A stretch of 64,000 bases of DNA, from NCBI RefSeq assembly GCF_018531495.1, contig NZ_JAHDTI010000020.1, forward strand, positions 116,179 to 180,178. Reading direction: 5' to 3'. Both the position numbers and the translations under genes were made by a program. Shown piece by piece: positions 10,839-19,821 of this stretch. The notes under the pieces are model-generated. The model did no database searches. It had not been told where the DNA came from and saw nothing but the letters and a program-made list of their open reading frames with translations. The stretch is from Nonomuraea sediminis (GTDB lineage Bacteria; Actinomycetota; Actinomycetes; Streptosporangiales; Streptosporangiaceae). Within the stretch, counting starts at the first letter, position 1; every line of letters starts with the position of its first letter.

Positions 10839-11085
10839 TAGGTTCACCCTCGGATTCGGCAGTTCTGACTTGGGCAAACACTAACCACATCCCTTGGTGG
10901 GCTCTTGGATTTGCCGCGATTATTGCCGTCAAGAACGAAGGGAAAATAGCTGGACTGGTCGGCTTATGAGTGGATATCGCCCAGACAACTGGCGGGTGAT
11001 CATTGGTAAAGCTCCGGTCGAGTCAATGGCCGGTCGAGTCGACCACTCCTACGTTTACGTGGCAATCGATCGGGAGGGGGACGCG

Positions 11086-13188
11086 TTGCCGCGATTTCGC
11101 ATCGGCCGGATTCGCCGCGATATCGGACGGGGCCTCGGTCCTCTCGTCCGGCGGCATGGGTATGGGTGGATATGCCGTGTGCGGGCGGGATTCGGAGCCG
11201 ACGAGGCCGCGCTGCGCATGCGGCTCGGCCGCCTGGCCGAACAGCGCGGGCGCTACCAGGAGGCGGAGCTCTTCTACCGCAGGGCGACACTCCTGCGGCC
11301 CGAGGACGCCGCGTGCCACCTCAGGCTCGGCCGGATCCTGCTGCGTCAGGGGCGGCTGCCCGAGGCGGAGTCCGCCTACGCGGCGGCCGTCGCCCTGCGG
11401 CCGGACAGCTATCCGTGGCTGACCAGGCTGGCCAAACTGCGGGTACGGCAGGCCAAGTGGGCCGAGGCCGTCGAGTGCTACGAGGCGCTCATCTCGCTCA
11501 AGCCCACCAGCCCGCGGCTGCATCTGGCGCTGGGGCAGGTGCTCGAGTCCGGCGACGACCCGTTCGCCGCGATAGCCGTCTACCTGCGCGGGCAGGCGGC
11601 CTTCGGGGACGACCCCAGGCTGGTGCGCCGGCTGGCCGACGCCTACGACAAGGTGGGCGACTGGCAGTCGGCGGCCGAGACACTACGCCGGATCCAGGAC
11701 CCGGACAGCGAGGTCCTCCTTCAGCTGGCCCGCTCCCTGGTCCTGCGGTACCGCGTGCCGTTCCGCTGTGTCACCTCGCCCGCGGCCGTCATCCGGCCCG
11801 ACCAGGGGTTGCACGTGGAGGCGATCGCCGCACAAGCGTCGGGGCTGGGGGTCGAGACGGTAGCCACGCAGGCCGATCCGGGCCTGTTCGCGGAGGCGGT
11901 CGCCGCGCTCGAGGCGGCGGCGCAGGAGAAGGCGGGCAGCCCGCGCATCTCCTACCGGCTCGGCCGCCTGTACGAACGCTTCGGCCAGAACGGGGAGGCG
12001 GCCCGCGCCTACCGGCAGGCACTGGACGAGCTGGCCACCGTGAAGCGGGCCTGGCGCAACACCGTCGAGTCCGACTGGCGCTTCAGGGAACGGTACGTTT
12101 CCGAGGCCGGCGACGACCCGAGACTGCTGCGCTCGGTCACGCCAGGGGGCGAGACCACCCAGGCGGCACCTGCCGGCTACTTCGAGGCCCTCGTCACCGC
12201 CACCGGGCTGCGCCTGCACGGCTTCCTGCTCCCCGACACCGGCGACGAGGTGGAACTCCACGTCGACGGCACGCGGGTCAGGAAGATCGAGGTCAACACA
12301 CGCAACTGGCGGCCGGGCTTCTCCTACGAGATCACGCACTCCGCGCTGGCGGACTTCCCGGAGTCGGCCTCGCTGACCATGCTCGCCGGAGGCCGCCATC
12401 TGGTGGCCGGGGGCGGCGCCCGCGCGCTCGTCCTGACCAACCCCGGTGGCGCGGGACGGCTCGACGGGCTGCTGGCCGAGGGCAGGCGCCTGAACAAGAA
12501 GGGCACACTCGCCCTTCCTGAAGCCGAGCTCAACGACCGCCAGCTGGTCTACGTCAAGGCCTACGGCGAGCTGCGCGACATGCTGGAGGAACTGCTCGGC
12601 AAGCAGCTCTTCCTGCTGTACGGCACGCTGCTCGGCTGCCATCGCGACGGCGCGTTCATCGCGGGCGACGACGACTTCGACGTCGCCTACCTGGCCAACT
12701 CCAGGAAACCGGCACGGCTCAAGGCCGAGCTGCGACGGGACGCCCTCACGCTGCTGCGCGCCGGCTGCGACATCGGCACCGCCGCGGGCGGCCGGCTCTT
12801 CAAGGTCCGGATGCACGGCATCTGGCTCGACGTGAACCCGATCTGGTTCCGCGACGGGTCGGCCTGGGGGTTCATCAGGCACCGGCTGACACGGGCGGAT
12901 TTCGAGCCGGTACGGCAAACGGAATTCCTGGGTCACCAGGTTTACGTGCCGAACGACGTGGAGGCGTTCCTGGTGGAGAACTACGGGGAGACGTGGCGCA
13001 CCCCGCAGCCCGGATTCCGCTACTACAGAAAGCCGGAGGACGTGAAGTACATGCGCCGTTCCTGGCTACGTCCGGCGGAACTGGCCGAATTCGCGCGAGA
13101 GGCTGAGGCGGTGGCCCGGGAATTCCCCGGAGCCGGCCGTTTCGTGGGAATTCAGCAGCCCGCGGAAACCGGCTTCGTCAACGACTGA
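11086..13188 (+). CDS. TPR-LicD family protein (paralog 2)
   Basis: About 700 residues with the same architecture as the divergent neighbour: TPR repeats (EAALRMRLGRLAEQRGRYQE onward), a beta-rich middle (GYFEALVTATGLRLHGFLLP) and a C-terminal LicD domain with LLYGTLLGCHRD and GDDDFD near residue 527. Start chosen at TTG 11086 because GGGAGGGGG lies 5 nt upstream; the frame is open to 10894 with ATG at 10966 and 11026, so the N-terminus is uncertain. Twenty bases separate it from the PEP mutase gene downstream on the same strand, which makes it the likely first gene of the phosphonate operon and a candidate transferase for the CMP-phosphonate. Confidence 0.82.
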   Translation: MPRFRIGRIRRDIGRGLGPLVRRHGYGWICRVRAGFGADEAALRMRLGRLAEQRGRYQEAELFYRRATLLRPEDAACHLRLGRILLRQGRLPEAESAYAAAVALRPDSYPWLTRLAKLRVRQAKWAEAVECYEALISLKPTSPRLHLALGQVLESGDDPFAAIAVYLRGQAAFGDDPRLVRRLADAYDKVGDWQSAAETLRRIQDPDSEVLLQLARSLVLRYRVPFRCVTSPAAVIRPDQGLHVEAIAAQASGLGVETVATQADPGLFAEAVAALEAAAQEKAGSPRISYRLGRLYERFGQNGEAARAYRQALDELATVKRAWRNTVESDWRFRERYVSEAGDDPRLLRSVTPGGETTQAAPAGYFEALVTATGLRLHGFLLPDTGDEVELHVDGTRVRKIEVNTRNWRPGFSYEITHSALADFPESASLTMLAGGRHLVAGGGARALVLTNPGGAGRLDGLLAEGRRLNKKGTLALPEAELNDRQLVYVKAYGELRDMLEELLGKQLFLLYGTLLGCHRDGAFIAGDDDFDVAYLANSRKPARLKAELRRDALTLLRAGCDIGTAAGGRLFKVRMHGIWLDVNPIWFRDGSAWGFIRHRLTRADFEPVRQTEFLGHQVYVPNDVEAFLVENYGETWRTPQPGFRYYRKPEDVKYMRRSWLRPAELAEFAREAEAVAREFPGAGRFVGIQQPAETGFVND

Positions 13189-13208
13189 CCATCAATCTGG
13201 GGGGAAAT

Positions 13209-14513
13209 ATGGAGCAAGAAACGACGGTATACGTCGGGATGAGCGCGGACCTCATCCATCCGGGACACATCAACATTTTGCAGAAGGCGGCCGAGCTCGG
13301 CGAGGTCACCGTCGGCCTGCTCACCGACGCGGCGATCGCCAGCTACAAGCGCCTGCCGCACATGACCTACGACCAGCGCCGCGCCGTCGTCGAGAACCTC
13401 AAGGGCGTGACCCGCGTGGTGGCCCAGGAGACGCTCGACTACGTGCCCAACCTCCAGGCGCTCAGGCCCGACTTCGTCGTCCACGGCGACGACTGGCGCA
13501 GCGGCGTACAGAAGGAGACCCGCCGGCGGGTCATCGACGCGCTGGCGAGCTGGGGCGGCCGGCTGATCGAGGTCCCCTACACCCAGGGCATCTCCTCCAC
13601 CCAGCTGCACGGATCGATCAAGCAGATCGGCACCACCCCCGACGTGCGGCTGTCGCGGCTGCGCAGGCTGCTGGACAGCAAGGACCTGGTGCGCATCCTG
13701 GAGGTGCACAGCGGGCTCAGCGGGCTGATCGTCGAGCACGCGAGCGTGGCCGCCGACGGCGGGATGCGCGAGTTCGACGGCATGTGGTCCTCCTCGCTGA
13801 CCGACTCCACCTTCCGTGGCAAGCCGGACATCGAGGCGGTGGACATCTCCTCCAGGCTGCAGACCGTCAACGAGCTGTTCGAGGTGACCACCAAGCCGCT
13901 GGTCTTCGACGGCGACACCGGCGGCAAGCCGGAGCACTTCGGCTTCACTGTCCGCTCGCTTGAGCGGCTCGGCGTCTCCGCGGTCATCATCGAGGACAAG
14001 GAGGGGCTGAAGCGCAACTCGCTCTTCGGCACCGACGTGGTCCAGACGCAGTCCGAGCCGGCCGACTTCGCACAGCGGATCAGGATCGGCAAGCAGGCGC
14101 AGATCACCGACGACTTCATGGTGATCGCCCGCATCGAGAGCCTCATCCTCGACAAGGGCATGGACGACGCGGTGATGCGGGCGGAGACCTACATCGACGC
14201 CGGCGCCGACGGCATCATGATCCACAGCCGCAACAGCGAGCCGGACGAGATCTTCGAGTTCTGCCGCTTCTTCGACAAGCTGCCCAAGCGGGTGCCGCTC
14301 GTGGTCGTGCCGACCAGCTATCCGCAGGTCACCGAGGCCGAGCTGGTCGACCACGGCGTCAACATGGTCATCTACGCCAACCACCTGCTCCGCGGCGCCT
14401 ACCCGCAGATGACCAAGGTCGCCCACACCATCCTGGAGCATGGCAGGGCGCTGGAAGCCGAGCCGCTGCTCGCCTCGGTCAAGGAGACCCTGTCGATCAT
14501 TCCGGAGAACTGA
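13209..14513 (+). CDS. Bifunctional cytidylyltransferase / phosphoenolpyruvate mutase (Fom1-like)
   Basis: 434 residues. The N-terminal 135 form a cytidylyltransferase-type nucleotidyl domain with IHPGH (residues 16-20) and the second motif YTQGISSTQL. The C-terminal part is PEP mutase: VFDGDTGG supplies metal-binding acids and EDKEGLKRNS (about 262-271) is the family signature distinguishing mutases from lyases. PEP mutase converts PEP to phosphonopyruvate, creating the C-P bond. The same fusion occurs in Fom1 of fosfomycin producers, where the cytidylyl domain makes CMP-2-hydroxyethylphosphonate. ATG 13209 follows a strong GGGGGGAAAT site. It is followed 2 nt later by the decarboxylase gene. 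Confidence 0.92.
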   Translation: MEQETTVYVGMSADLIHPGHINILQKAAELGEVTVGLLTDAAIASYKRLPHMTYDQRRAVVENLKGVTRVVAQETLDYVPNLQALRPDFVVHGDDWRSGVQKETRRRVIDALASWGGRLIEVPYTQGISSTQLHGSIKQIGTTPDVRLSRLRRLLDSKDLVRILEVHSGLSGLIVEHASVAADGGMREFDGMWSSSLTDSTFRGKPDIEAVDISSRLQTVNELFEVTTKPLVFDGDTGGKPEHFGFTVRSLERLGVSAVIIEDKEGLKRNSLFGTDVVQTQSEPADFAQRIRIGKQAQITDDFMVIARIESLILDKGMDDAVMRAETYIDAGADGIMIHSRNSEPDEIFEFCRFFDKLPKRVPLVVVPTSYPQVTEAELVDHGVNMVIYANHLLRGAYPQMTKVAHTILEHGRALEAEPLLASVKETLSIIPEN

Positions 14514-14515
14514 CG

Positions 14516-15637
14516 ATGCTCGATCCCTCCTGGTTCGTCCAGACCTGCCGCGAGCAGGGCGTGTCCCTGTTCACCGGCGTGCCCGACAGCCTGCTCAAGG
14601 AGCTGTGCACGACGCTCGACCGTGAGGTCGGCCGCGGGCAGCACGTGATCGCTGCCAACGAGGGCGCCGCGGTGGGCATCGCGATCGGCCACCACCTGCG
14701 CACGGCCACCCCGGCGCTGGTCTACCTGCAGAACTCCGGCTTCGGCAACCTGGTCAACCCGCTGCTGTCACTGGCCGACCCCGACGTGTACCGCGTCCCC
14801 ATGGTCGTCCTGGTCGGCTGGCGCGGTCAGCCCGGTGTCAAGGACGAGCCCCAGCACGTCAAGCAGGGCAGGGTCATGGCAGGCCTGCTCGACTCCATCC
14901 AGGTGCCGTGGGCCGTACTGCCCAAGGACCCCGCCGAGGCCTCCCAGATCCTCAAGGAGGCGCTGGCCTGCGACGGCCCGTACGTCCTGCTGGTGGAGAA
15001 GGACACCTTCACCAAGGCCGTACGGCCGGCCACCCAGGACCGCGGCACGCTCGCCTCCCGCGAGGAGGCCCTGACGGCGCTGGCCGCGGCGGTCGGCCGC
15101 GAGGCGGCCATCGTGTCCACCACGGGCATGCTCAGCCGGGAGCTGTTCGAGTACCGCGAGCGGCAGGGCGGCCACGGCCAGGACTTCCTGACCGTGGGCG
15201 GCATGGGGCACGCCTCCTCGATCGCCCTGGGAGTGGCCATGAGCGCCCCCGAGCGCGAGGTGTGGTGCTTCGACGGGGACGGGGCGCTGCTGATGCACCT
15301 GGGCAGCCTCGCGGTGATCGCCGACCAGGCGCCGGGCCACTACTTCCACGTGGTGTTCAACAACGGGGTCCACGACAGCGTCGGCGGCCAGCCGACCTCG
15401 ATCGGCAGGGTCGACGTGGTGGCCGCGGCCATGGCGCTGGGATACCGGCAGGCCGTGTCCACCGACGACGTGGAGGAGATACCGGACCTGGTCTCCGGCC
15501 TGCGCGAGTCGGGCGGCCCGGCGCTGCTCGAGCTGCGGGTCCGGCCGGGCAACCGGCCCGATCTGGGCAGGCCGACCAGGACCCCCGAGCAGAACAAGCA
15601 GGCGTTCATGGCCGCCCTGCGAGGTGGGCGGGGGTGA
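14516..15637 (+). CDS. Phosphonopyruvate decarboxylase
   Basis: 373-residue thiamine-diphosphate enzyme that converts phosphonopyruvate to phosphonoacetaldehyde, pulling the unfavourable mutase reaction forward. The N-terminal pyrimidine-binding half has FTGVPDSLLK and AANEGAAVGIAIG (conserved Glu). The C-terminal half has the ThDP motif GDGALLM beginning near residue 255, ending in FNNGVHDSVGGQPT. Length and motifs match Ppd/AepY/Fom2. It sits between the mutase (2-nt gap) and the reductase (4-nt GTGA overlap), so the three are translationally coupled. Confidence 0.95.
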   Translation: MLDPSWFVQTCREQGVSLFTGVPDSLLKELCTTLDREVGRGQHVIAANEGAAVGIAIGHHLRTATPALVYLQNSGFGNLVNPLLSLADPDVYRVPMVVLVGWRGQPGVKDEPQHVKQGRVMAGLLDSIQVPWAVLPKDPAEASQILKEALACDGPYVLLVEKDTFTKAVRPATQDRGTLASREEALTALAAAVGREAAIVSTTGMLSRELFEYRERQGGHGQDFLTVGGMGHASSIALGVAMSAPEREVWCFDGDGALLMHLGSLAVIADQAPGHYFHVVFNNGVHDSVGGQPTSIGRVDVVAAAMALGYRQAVSTDDVEEIPDLVSGLRESGGPALLELRVRPGNRPDLGRPTRTPEQNKQAFMAALRGGRG

Positions 15638-16776
15638 GCGGCGCCGTCCGCTACGGCTCCGGAGCCATCCATCGGCTCCCCGAGCTCGTGCGGTCGTGGG
15701 GTGGGCGGCGGGTCCTGCTGGTGTGCGGCGCGGGCTCCTTCGAGGCGTCCGGCGCCGTCGGCGTGCTCGCCACGCTCACCCAGGTCGCCCAGGTCCGCAG
15801 GTGGAGCGGGTTCCGCCCCAACACCGACGCGGCGGACCTGGTCGAGGGGCTGGCCATCGCGGCCGACCTGGACCCCGACGTCATCGTGGGCGTCGGGGGC
15901 GGGTCCACGCTGGACATGGCCAAGCTGCTGTGCGCCTTCCCCGGCGTCACGGACGGCGACAAGCTCGCCCACGCCATCCGCGCGGGCCTGCCGGCGCCCG
16001 TGCGGGACTGCCGGCTCGTGCTCGCGCCCACCACCAGTGGTTCGGGCAGCGAGGCGACGCACTTCGCGGTCGTCTACCTCGGCTCGGAGAAGTACTCGGT
16101 GGGCGGCCAGGCCATGCGCCCCGACGCCGTGCTGCTCGACCCGGACCTCACCCTGAGCGGCACCGCCTACCAGCGGGCCGCCTCGGGGCTCGACGCGGTC
16201 GCGCAGGCCGTCGAGAGCCTGTGGGCGGCCGGCGCCACCGATGAGAGCCGCCGCTACGCCCGGCGGGCACTGCGGGTGCTCATGCCCGCCATCGAGGACT
16301 TCGTCCGCGCGCCCGCGGCGGGATCCGCGCGGGCCATGACCGTCGGCAGCCATCTGGCGGGCCGGGCCATCGACATCTCCAAGACCACGGCGGCCCATGC
16401 CCTGTCCTATGCGATCACCAAGAGATACGACGTGAGCCACGGGCACGCGGTGGCCCTCACGCTCGGCGCGTTCATCGGCACCCACGGCGAGGCGGACGAG
16501 GGGCGTCTCCAGCCGGGAGTGACGATGGGCACGCACACCGCGGCACTGTCCGCGATTCTCGACGCGCTCGGGGCCACCAGCCCCGTCCAGGCCGGACGGC
16601 GCTGGACGGAGCTGGGCGGCCGGCTCGGACTGCCGATGCGGCTGGCCGAGATCGGCGTCGAGACACCCGACCAACTGGGGCGAATCGCCTCGGCGGTAAA
16701 CGCGCAGCGAATGGGCAACAATCCGGTCCGGTTCACCACTGAGGAACTCACGGACCTCATGCGCCGCGCCTTCTAA
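15634..16776 (+). CDS. Iron-containing alcohol dehydrogenase, probable phosphonoacetaldehyde reductase
   Basis: 380 residues, group III dehydrogenase fold. GVGGGSTLDMAK binds the nucleotide and TTSGSGSEAT is typical. By position it should reduce phosphonoacetaldehyde to 2-hydroxyethylphosphonate, as FomC and PhpC do. Metal ligands: Asp in GLDAVAQAVE, His in TAAHALSY and His in SHGHAV are present, but the second ligand, usually His in DAxxHAxE, is Gln here. The frame is open far upstream through the decarboxylase gene; the GTG at 15634 is chosen because it overlaps the upstream stop as GTGA and the fold begins at once (GAVRYGSGAI). Confidence 0.87.
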   Translation: MSGAVRYGSGAIHRLPELVRSWGGRRVLLVCGAGSFEASGAVGVLATLTQVAQVRRWSGFRPNTDAADLVEGLAIAADLDPDVIVGVGGGSTLDMAKLLCAFPGVTDGDKLAHAIRAGLPAPVRDCRLVLAPTTSGSGSEATHFAVVYLGSEKYSVGGQAMRPDAVLLDPDLTLSGTAYQRAASGLDAVAQAVESLWAAGATDESRRYARRALRVLMPAIEDFVRAPAAGSARAMTVGSHLAGRAIDISKTTAAHALSYAITKRYDVSHGHAVALTLGAFIGTHGEADEGRLQPGVTMGTHTAALSAILDALGATSPVQAGRRWTELGGRLGLPMRLAEIGVETPDQLGRIASAVNAQRMGNNPVRFTTEELTDLMRRAF

Positions 16777-16894
16777 CACACAGCTGGGTCAAGAAGCGGC
16801 ATGGACATGCTCTAGGGGTAGCAGACAGTGGTCGCTGAAGCACCCAGGGTGGCCATTCTTAATTTCTAGGCACCAGCCACGGGGGTAGAACCAC

Positions 16895-17938
16895 ATGAAC
16901 GATCGGCCCTTGTTCGTCATCGGCTGTCCGCGTTCCGGTACCACGATGCTGCAGCTCATGCTGCACTCGCACCCGCGGATCGCGGTGGCGCCGGAGACCA
17001 GGTTCCTCGAACCGGCCTACTACAAGCGCCGCAGGTTCGGGGACATGCGCGACCCGCGCAACCGCGAGTCGCTCGCCGAGTGGATCGCCGACGACAAGAC
17101 CACCAAGTTCAGGGAGCTTGGCCTCGACCGCGCCGAGTTCGTACGGCAGGCCACGCAGAGCCCTGCCTCTCTCGGATCCGTGATCGGGACCGCGTTCCGG
17201 ATGTACGCCGACCGGTTCGACAAGAGCCGCTGGGGCGACAAGCGTCCCAGCTACGTACGCAAGACGCACATCCTGCGCAGGCTGTTTCCCGACGCCCAGT
17301 TCATCCACCTGATCAGGGACGGCCGCGACTGTGTGGCCTCGCTGAAGGAGATGCCCTGGTACAACCTGGACACCTTCCACGCCGTCTCCGCCTGGGCCGA
17401 GGCCATGGACGCCGGTGCGGAACTGCGCAGGTCGCTGTCCGCGGACACCTACTACGAGCTGTACTACGAGCACCTGACCGACGACCCGGCGACCGAGATG
17501 AAGAAGCTGTGCCACTTCCTCGGCGAGGACTTCGACCCGGCCTCGGTCTCACCGGAGGAGGCGGCGAAGGTCGCGGTCCCCAAGCACAAGGTGTGGCACA
17601 CCAACACCCACGGCGAGGTCACCCGGTCCCGCGTGGGCACCTGGACCACCAGGCTGCAGCCTTGGGAGATCTCGCTGTGCGAGAGCGCCCTCGGTGACCG
17701 GCTCAAGGATCGCGGCTACGAGCTCACCGGCGCGCCCCAGGCGGCCGCGCAGCACCTGGCCGCCTTCCGCGCCACGCTGCGCAAGCGCTCGAAGAACCGG
17801 CGCAGCAAGCTCATGAACGACCGGCTCAACCGGCTGCGCGAGCCGGGTCCCGTGCCCGCACTGCTGACCGACGGTCAGCGGGCCGCCGCCGGGCTTTCGC
17901 CGCTGCGCGGCAAGTCCGCCGAGGTGTGGGTGGGCTGA
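16895..17938 (+). CDS. PAPS-dependent sulfotransferase (paralog 1)
   Basis: 347 residues. GCPRSGTTMLQ (residues 10-20) is the 5'-phosphosulfate loop and RDGRDCVAS the 3'-phosphate region of PAPS. Sulfotransferases of this family move sulfate from PAPS to a hydroxyl or amino group of an acceptor such as a glycan or lipid. The C-terminal third is basic (RKRSKNRRSKLMNDRLNRLR). ATG at 16895 follows a GGGGGT site. The downstream CDP-alcohol transferase starts 1 nt after its stop. A near-identical copy lies at 18745. The acceptor is unknown; context suggests the locus's polymer. Confidence 0.9.
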   Translation: MNDRPLFVIGCPRSGTTMLQLMLHSHPRIAVAPETRFLEPAYYKRRRFGDMRDPRNRESLAEWIADDKTTKFRELGLDRAEFVRQATQSPASLGSVIGTAFRMYADRFDKSRWGDKRPSYVRKTHILRRLFPDAQFIHLIRDGRDCVASLKEMPWYNLDTFHAVSAWAEAMDAGAELRRSLSADTYYELYYEHLTDDPATEMKKLCHFLGEDFDPASVSPEEAAKVAVPKHKVWHTNTHGEVTRSRVGTWTTRLQPWEISLCESALGDRLKDRGYELTGAPQAAAQHLAAFRATLRKRSKNRRSKLMNDRLNRLREPGPVPALLTDGQRAAAGLSPLRGKSAEVWVG

Positions 17939-17939
17939 G

Positions 17940-18731
17940 GTGACCCGGTACACGCTGGCTGACGTGCACGAGACGCGGAAGACCCGCGACGCGTGGTGGA
18001 CGGTCTACCTGGTCGATCCGATCGCCTGTCCGGTCGCGCTCGTGGTGGCCAACCGGACCCGGTTGACGCCCAACGCGCTCACGGTGATCTCGCTGGCGCT
18101 CGGTCTCGCGAGCGCGGCCTGCCTGGCAGTACAGGAGCTTGCCGCGGGGGCGCTCCTGTTCTACCTGAGCTTCATGATCGACTGCGTGGACGGGAAGATC
18201 GCCAGGCTGAAGGGCACGGGGACGCCCTTCGGCCTCTGGCTGGACTACATGGGCGACCGGATCCGGGTGGTGTTCTGCGCCGCGGGCCTGGCCTACGGCC
18301 AGTACGTGGCCACGGGCGACATCACCTACATCGTGGTCGGCTCGGCGATAGCCGTCATGGATCTGTTCCGCTATGTGAACGCGCCGCAGATGAAGCGCGT
18401 GCGCGAGGTGATCAGGGAGGCCAAGGCGGCCGTGGGCGACATGGTGCCCGCGCCGCGGTCGCCGGGGGCGTCGCGGTCGAGCTTCATGAAGCGGCTCAAC
18501 AGGTACCTGGCCCGGCACCGGGTGCGGGCGCACCTGTTCAGCGGGATCGAGTTCCACGCCTCGGTGTTCGTCGTCGCGCCGCTGATCGGCGTGCCCGCGC
18601 TGGTGCCGGTCTCGACCGTGGCCAGCGTCCTGCTGCTCGCCAACGAGATCTACGTGATCTACCGGCTCTGGGTCTTCACGCGCAGGCACAGCGCGCTCGT
18701 CCAGAAGCACCGCGAGCACGTTCTCGTCTGA
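17940..18731 (+). CDS. CDP-alcohol phosphatidyltransferase family membrane protein
   Basis: 263 residues with about six membrane helices. The signature D-x2-DG-x2-AR-x8-G-x3-D-x3-D is complete in the segment starting DCVDGKIARL and ending DYMGDR. These enzymes replace CMP on a CDP-alcohol, or on a CMP-activated head group, with an acceptor hydroxyl, typically at the cytoplasmic membrane face. GTG start 1 nt after the preceding sulfotransferase stop. Placed between two sulfotransferase copies and downstream of CMP-HEP-forming genes, it is a candidate to put HEP on a lipid or polyol, though ordinary phospholipid or inositol-phosphate substrates cannot be excluded. Confidence 0.88.
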   Translation: MTRYTLADVHETRKTRDAWWTVYLVDPIACPVALVVANRTRLTPNALTVISLALGLASAACLAVQELAAGALLFYLSFMIDCVDGKIARLKGTGTPFGLWLDYMGDRIRVVFCAAGLAYGQYVATGDITYIVVGSAIAVMDLFRYVNAPQMKRVREVIREAKAAVGDMVPAPRSPGASRSSFMKRLNRYLARHRVRAHLFSGIEFHASVFVVAPLIGVPALVPVSTVASVLLLANEIYVIYRLWVFTRRHSALVQKHREHVLV

Positions 18732-18744
18732 TTCGGGGGATGGA

Positions 18745-19788
18745 ATGTCTGACCGGCCAGTGTTCGTCATCGGCTGCCCGCGCTCAGGGACCACGATGCT
18801 GCAGCTCATGCTGCACTCGCACCCGCGCATGGCGGTGCCGCCGGAGACGAGGTTCCTGGTGCCCGCCTACGAGCGGCGGCGATCCTTCGGCGACCTGCGC
18901 GAGCCGGCCGCGCGCGAGGCGCTGGCCCGTTGGATCGCCACCGACATGAGCACCAAGTTCCGCGAGCTCAAGATCGACAAGCAGGAGTTCGTACGGCAGG
19001 CCGTCCAGGGCCCCGGCACCCTGGGCTCGGTGATCGGCACCGCGTTCCGCATGTACGCCGACCGGTTCTGCGCGCCGCGCTGGGGCGACAAGCGTCCCAG
19101 CTACGTCAAGCAGGTCGACATGCTGCTCCGGCTCTTCCCCGACGCCCAGTTCGTCCACCTGATCAGGGACGGCCGCGACTGCGTGGCCTCGCTGAAGGAG
19201 ATGCCCTGGTACTCGCTGGACTCCTACCACGCGGTCGCCACCTGGGCCGAGTCGATCGACGCCGGGGTCAGGCTGCGCGAGTCGATGCCGGACGGCACCT
19301 ACTATGAGCTGCGCTACGAGGAGCTCACTGCCGACCCGGCGACGGAGCTGGCCAGGCTCTGCCACTTCCTGGAGGAGGAGTTCGAGCCGGCGATGATCTC
19401 ACCGCGCCAGGCGGCCGGTGTGGCGCTGCCCGCGCGCAAGGTCTGGCACCGCAACACCCACGGCGACGTCACCCGTTCCCGCGTGGGCAGCTGGGCGTCC
19501 CGGCTTGAGGAGTGGGAGATCGCGCTCTGCGAGCACGTGCTCGGCGACCGGCTCCGGTCGCTGGGCTACGAGCTCACCGGTGCTCCGCGGGTCCGCATGG
19601 ACCACCTGGTCACCTACCAGCGCACCGCGCACAAGCGCAGGGCCGGCCAGGTGCGCAAGGCCATGCGAGACCGCGTCGAGCGGCTGCGCGAGCCGGGCCC
19701 GCTGGCCGCCAGGCTCACCTCGGGCCAGCAGGCGCTGGCGGGCGTGCCGCGCCAGCGCACGGCCTCGCTGGAGCGGCTCAGCGCGTGA
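18745..19788 (+). CDS. PAPS-dependent sulfotransferase (paralog 2)
   Basis: 347 residues, the same length as the copy at 16895 and nearly identical over long stretches (GCPRSGTTMLQLMLHSHPR, PDAQFVHLIRDGRDCVASLK, ITADPATEL-type region), so the pair arose by duplication. PAPS-binding loops are intact in both. It differs mostly in the acceptor-side segments and the C-terminal basic tail, which may mean a different acceptor position. ATG 18745 lies 13 nt after the CDP-alcohol transferase stop, with GGGG upstream. Last gene of the rightward run; convergent with the GT4 gene. Confidence 0.9.
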   Translation: MSDRPVFVIGCPRSGTTMLQLMLHSHPRMAVPPETRFLVPAYERRRSFGDLREPAAREALARWIATDMSTKFRELKIDKQEFVRQAVQGPGTLGSVIGTAFRMYADRFCAPRWGDKRPSYVKQVDMLLRLFPDAQFVHLIRDGRDCVASLKEMPWYSLDSYHAVATWAESIDAGVRLRESMPDGTYYELRYEELTADPATELARLCHFLEEEFEPAMISPRQAAGVALPARKVWHRNTHGDVTRSRVGSWASRLEEWEIALCEHVLGDRLRSLGYELTGAPRVRMDHLVTYQRTAHKRRAGQVRKAMRDRVERLREPGPLAARLTSGQQALAGVPRQRTASLERLSA

Positions 19789-19821
19789 GGCGGTCGAGCC
19801 GGGCCGCGGGGGCGTCCGGGC

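Noticed and set aside
14908..16776. 622-codon frame covering the alcohol dehydrogenase
   Set aside because: The first 240 or so codons are the shadow of the decarboxylase gene; the fold starts at GTG 15634.
13209..16776. Fosfomycin or other phosphonate antibiotic cluster
   Set aside because: The first three steps match, but no methylase, epoxidase, dioxygenase or resistance kinase is present; surrounding genes are for surface polymer.
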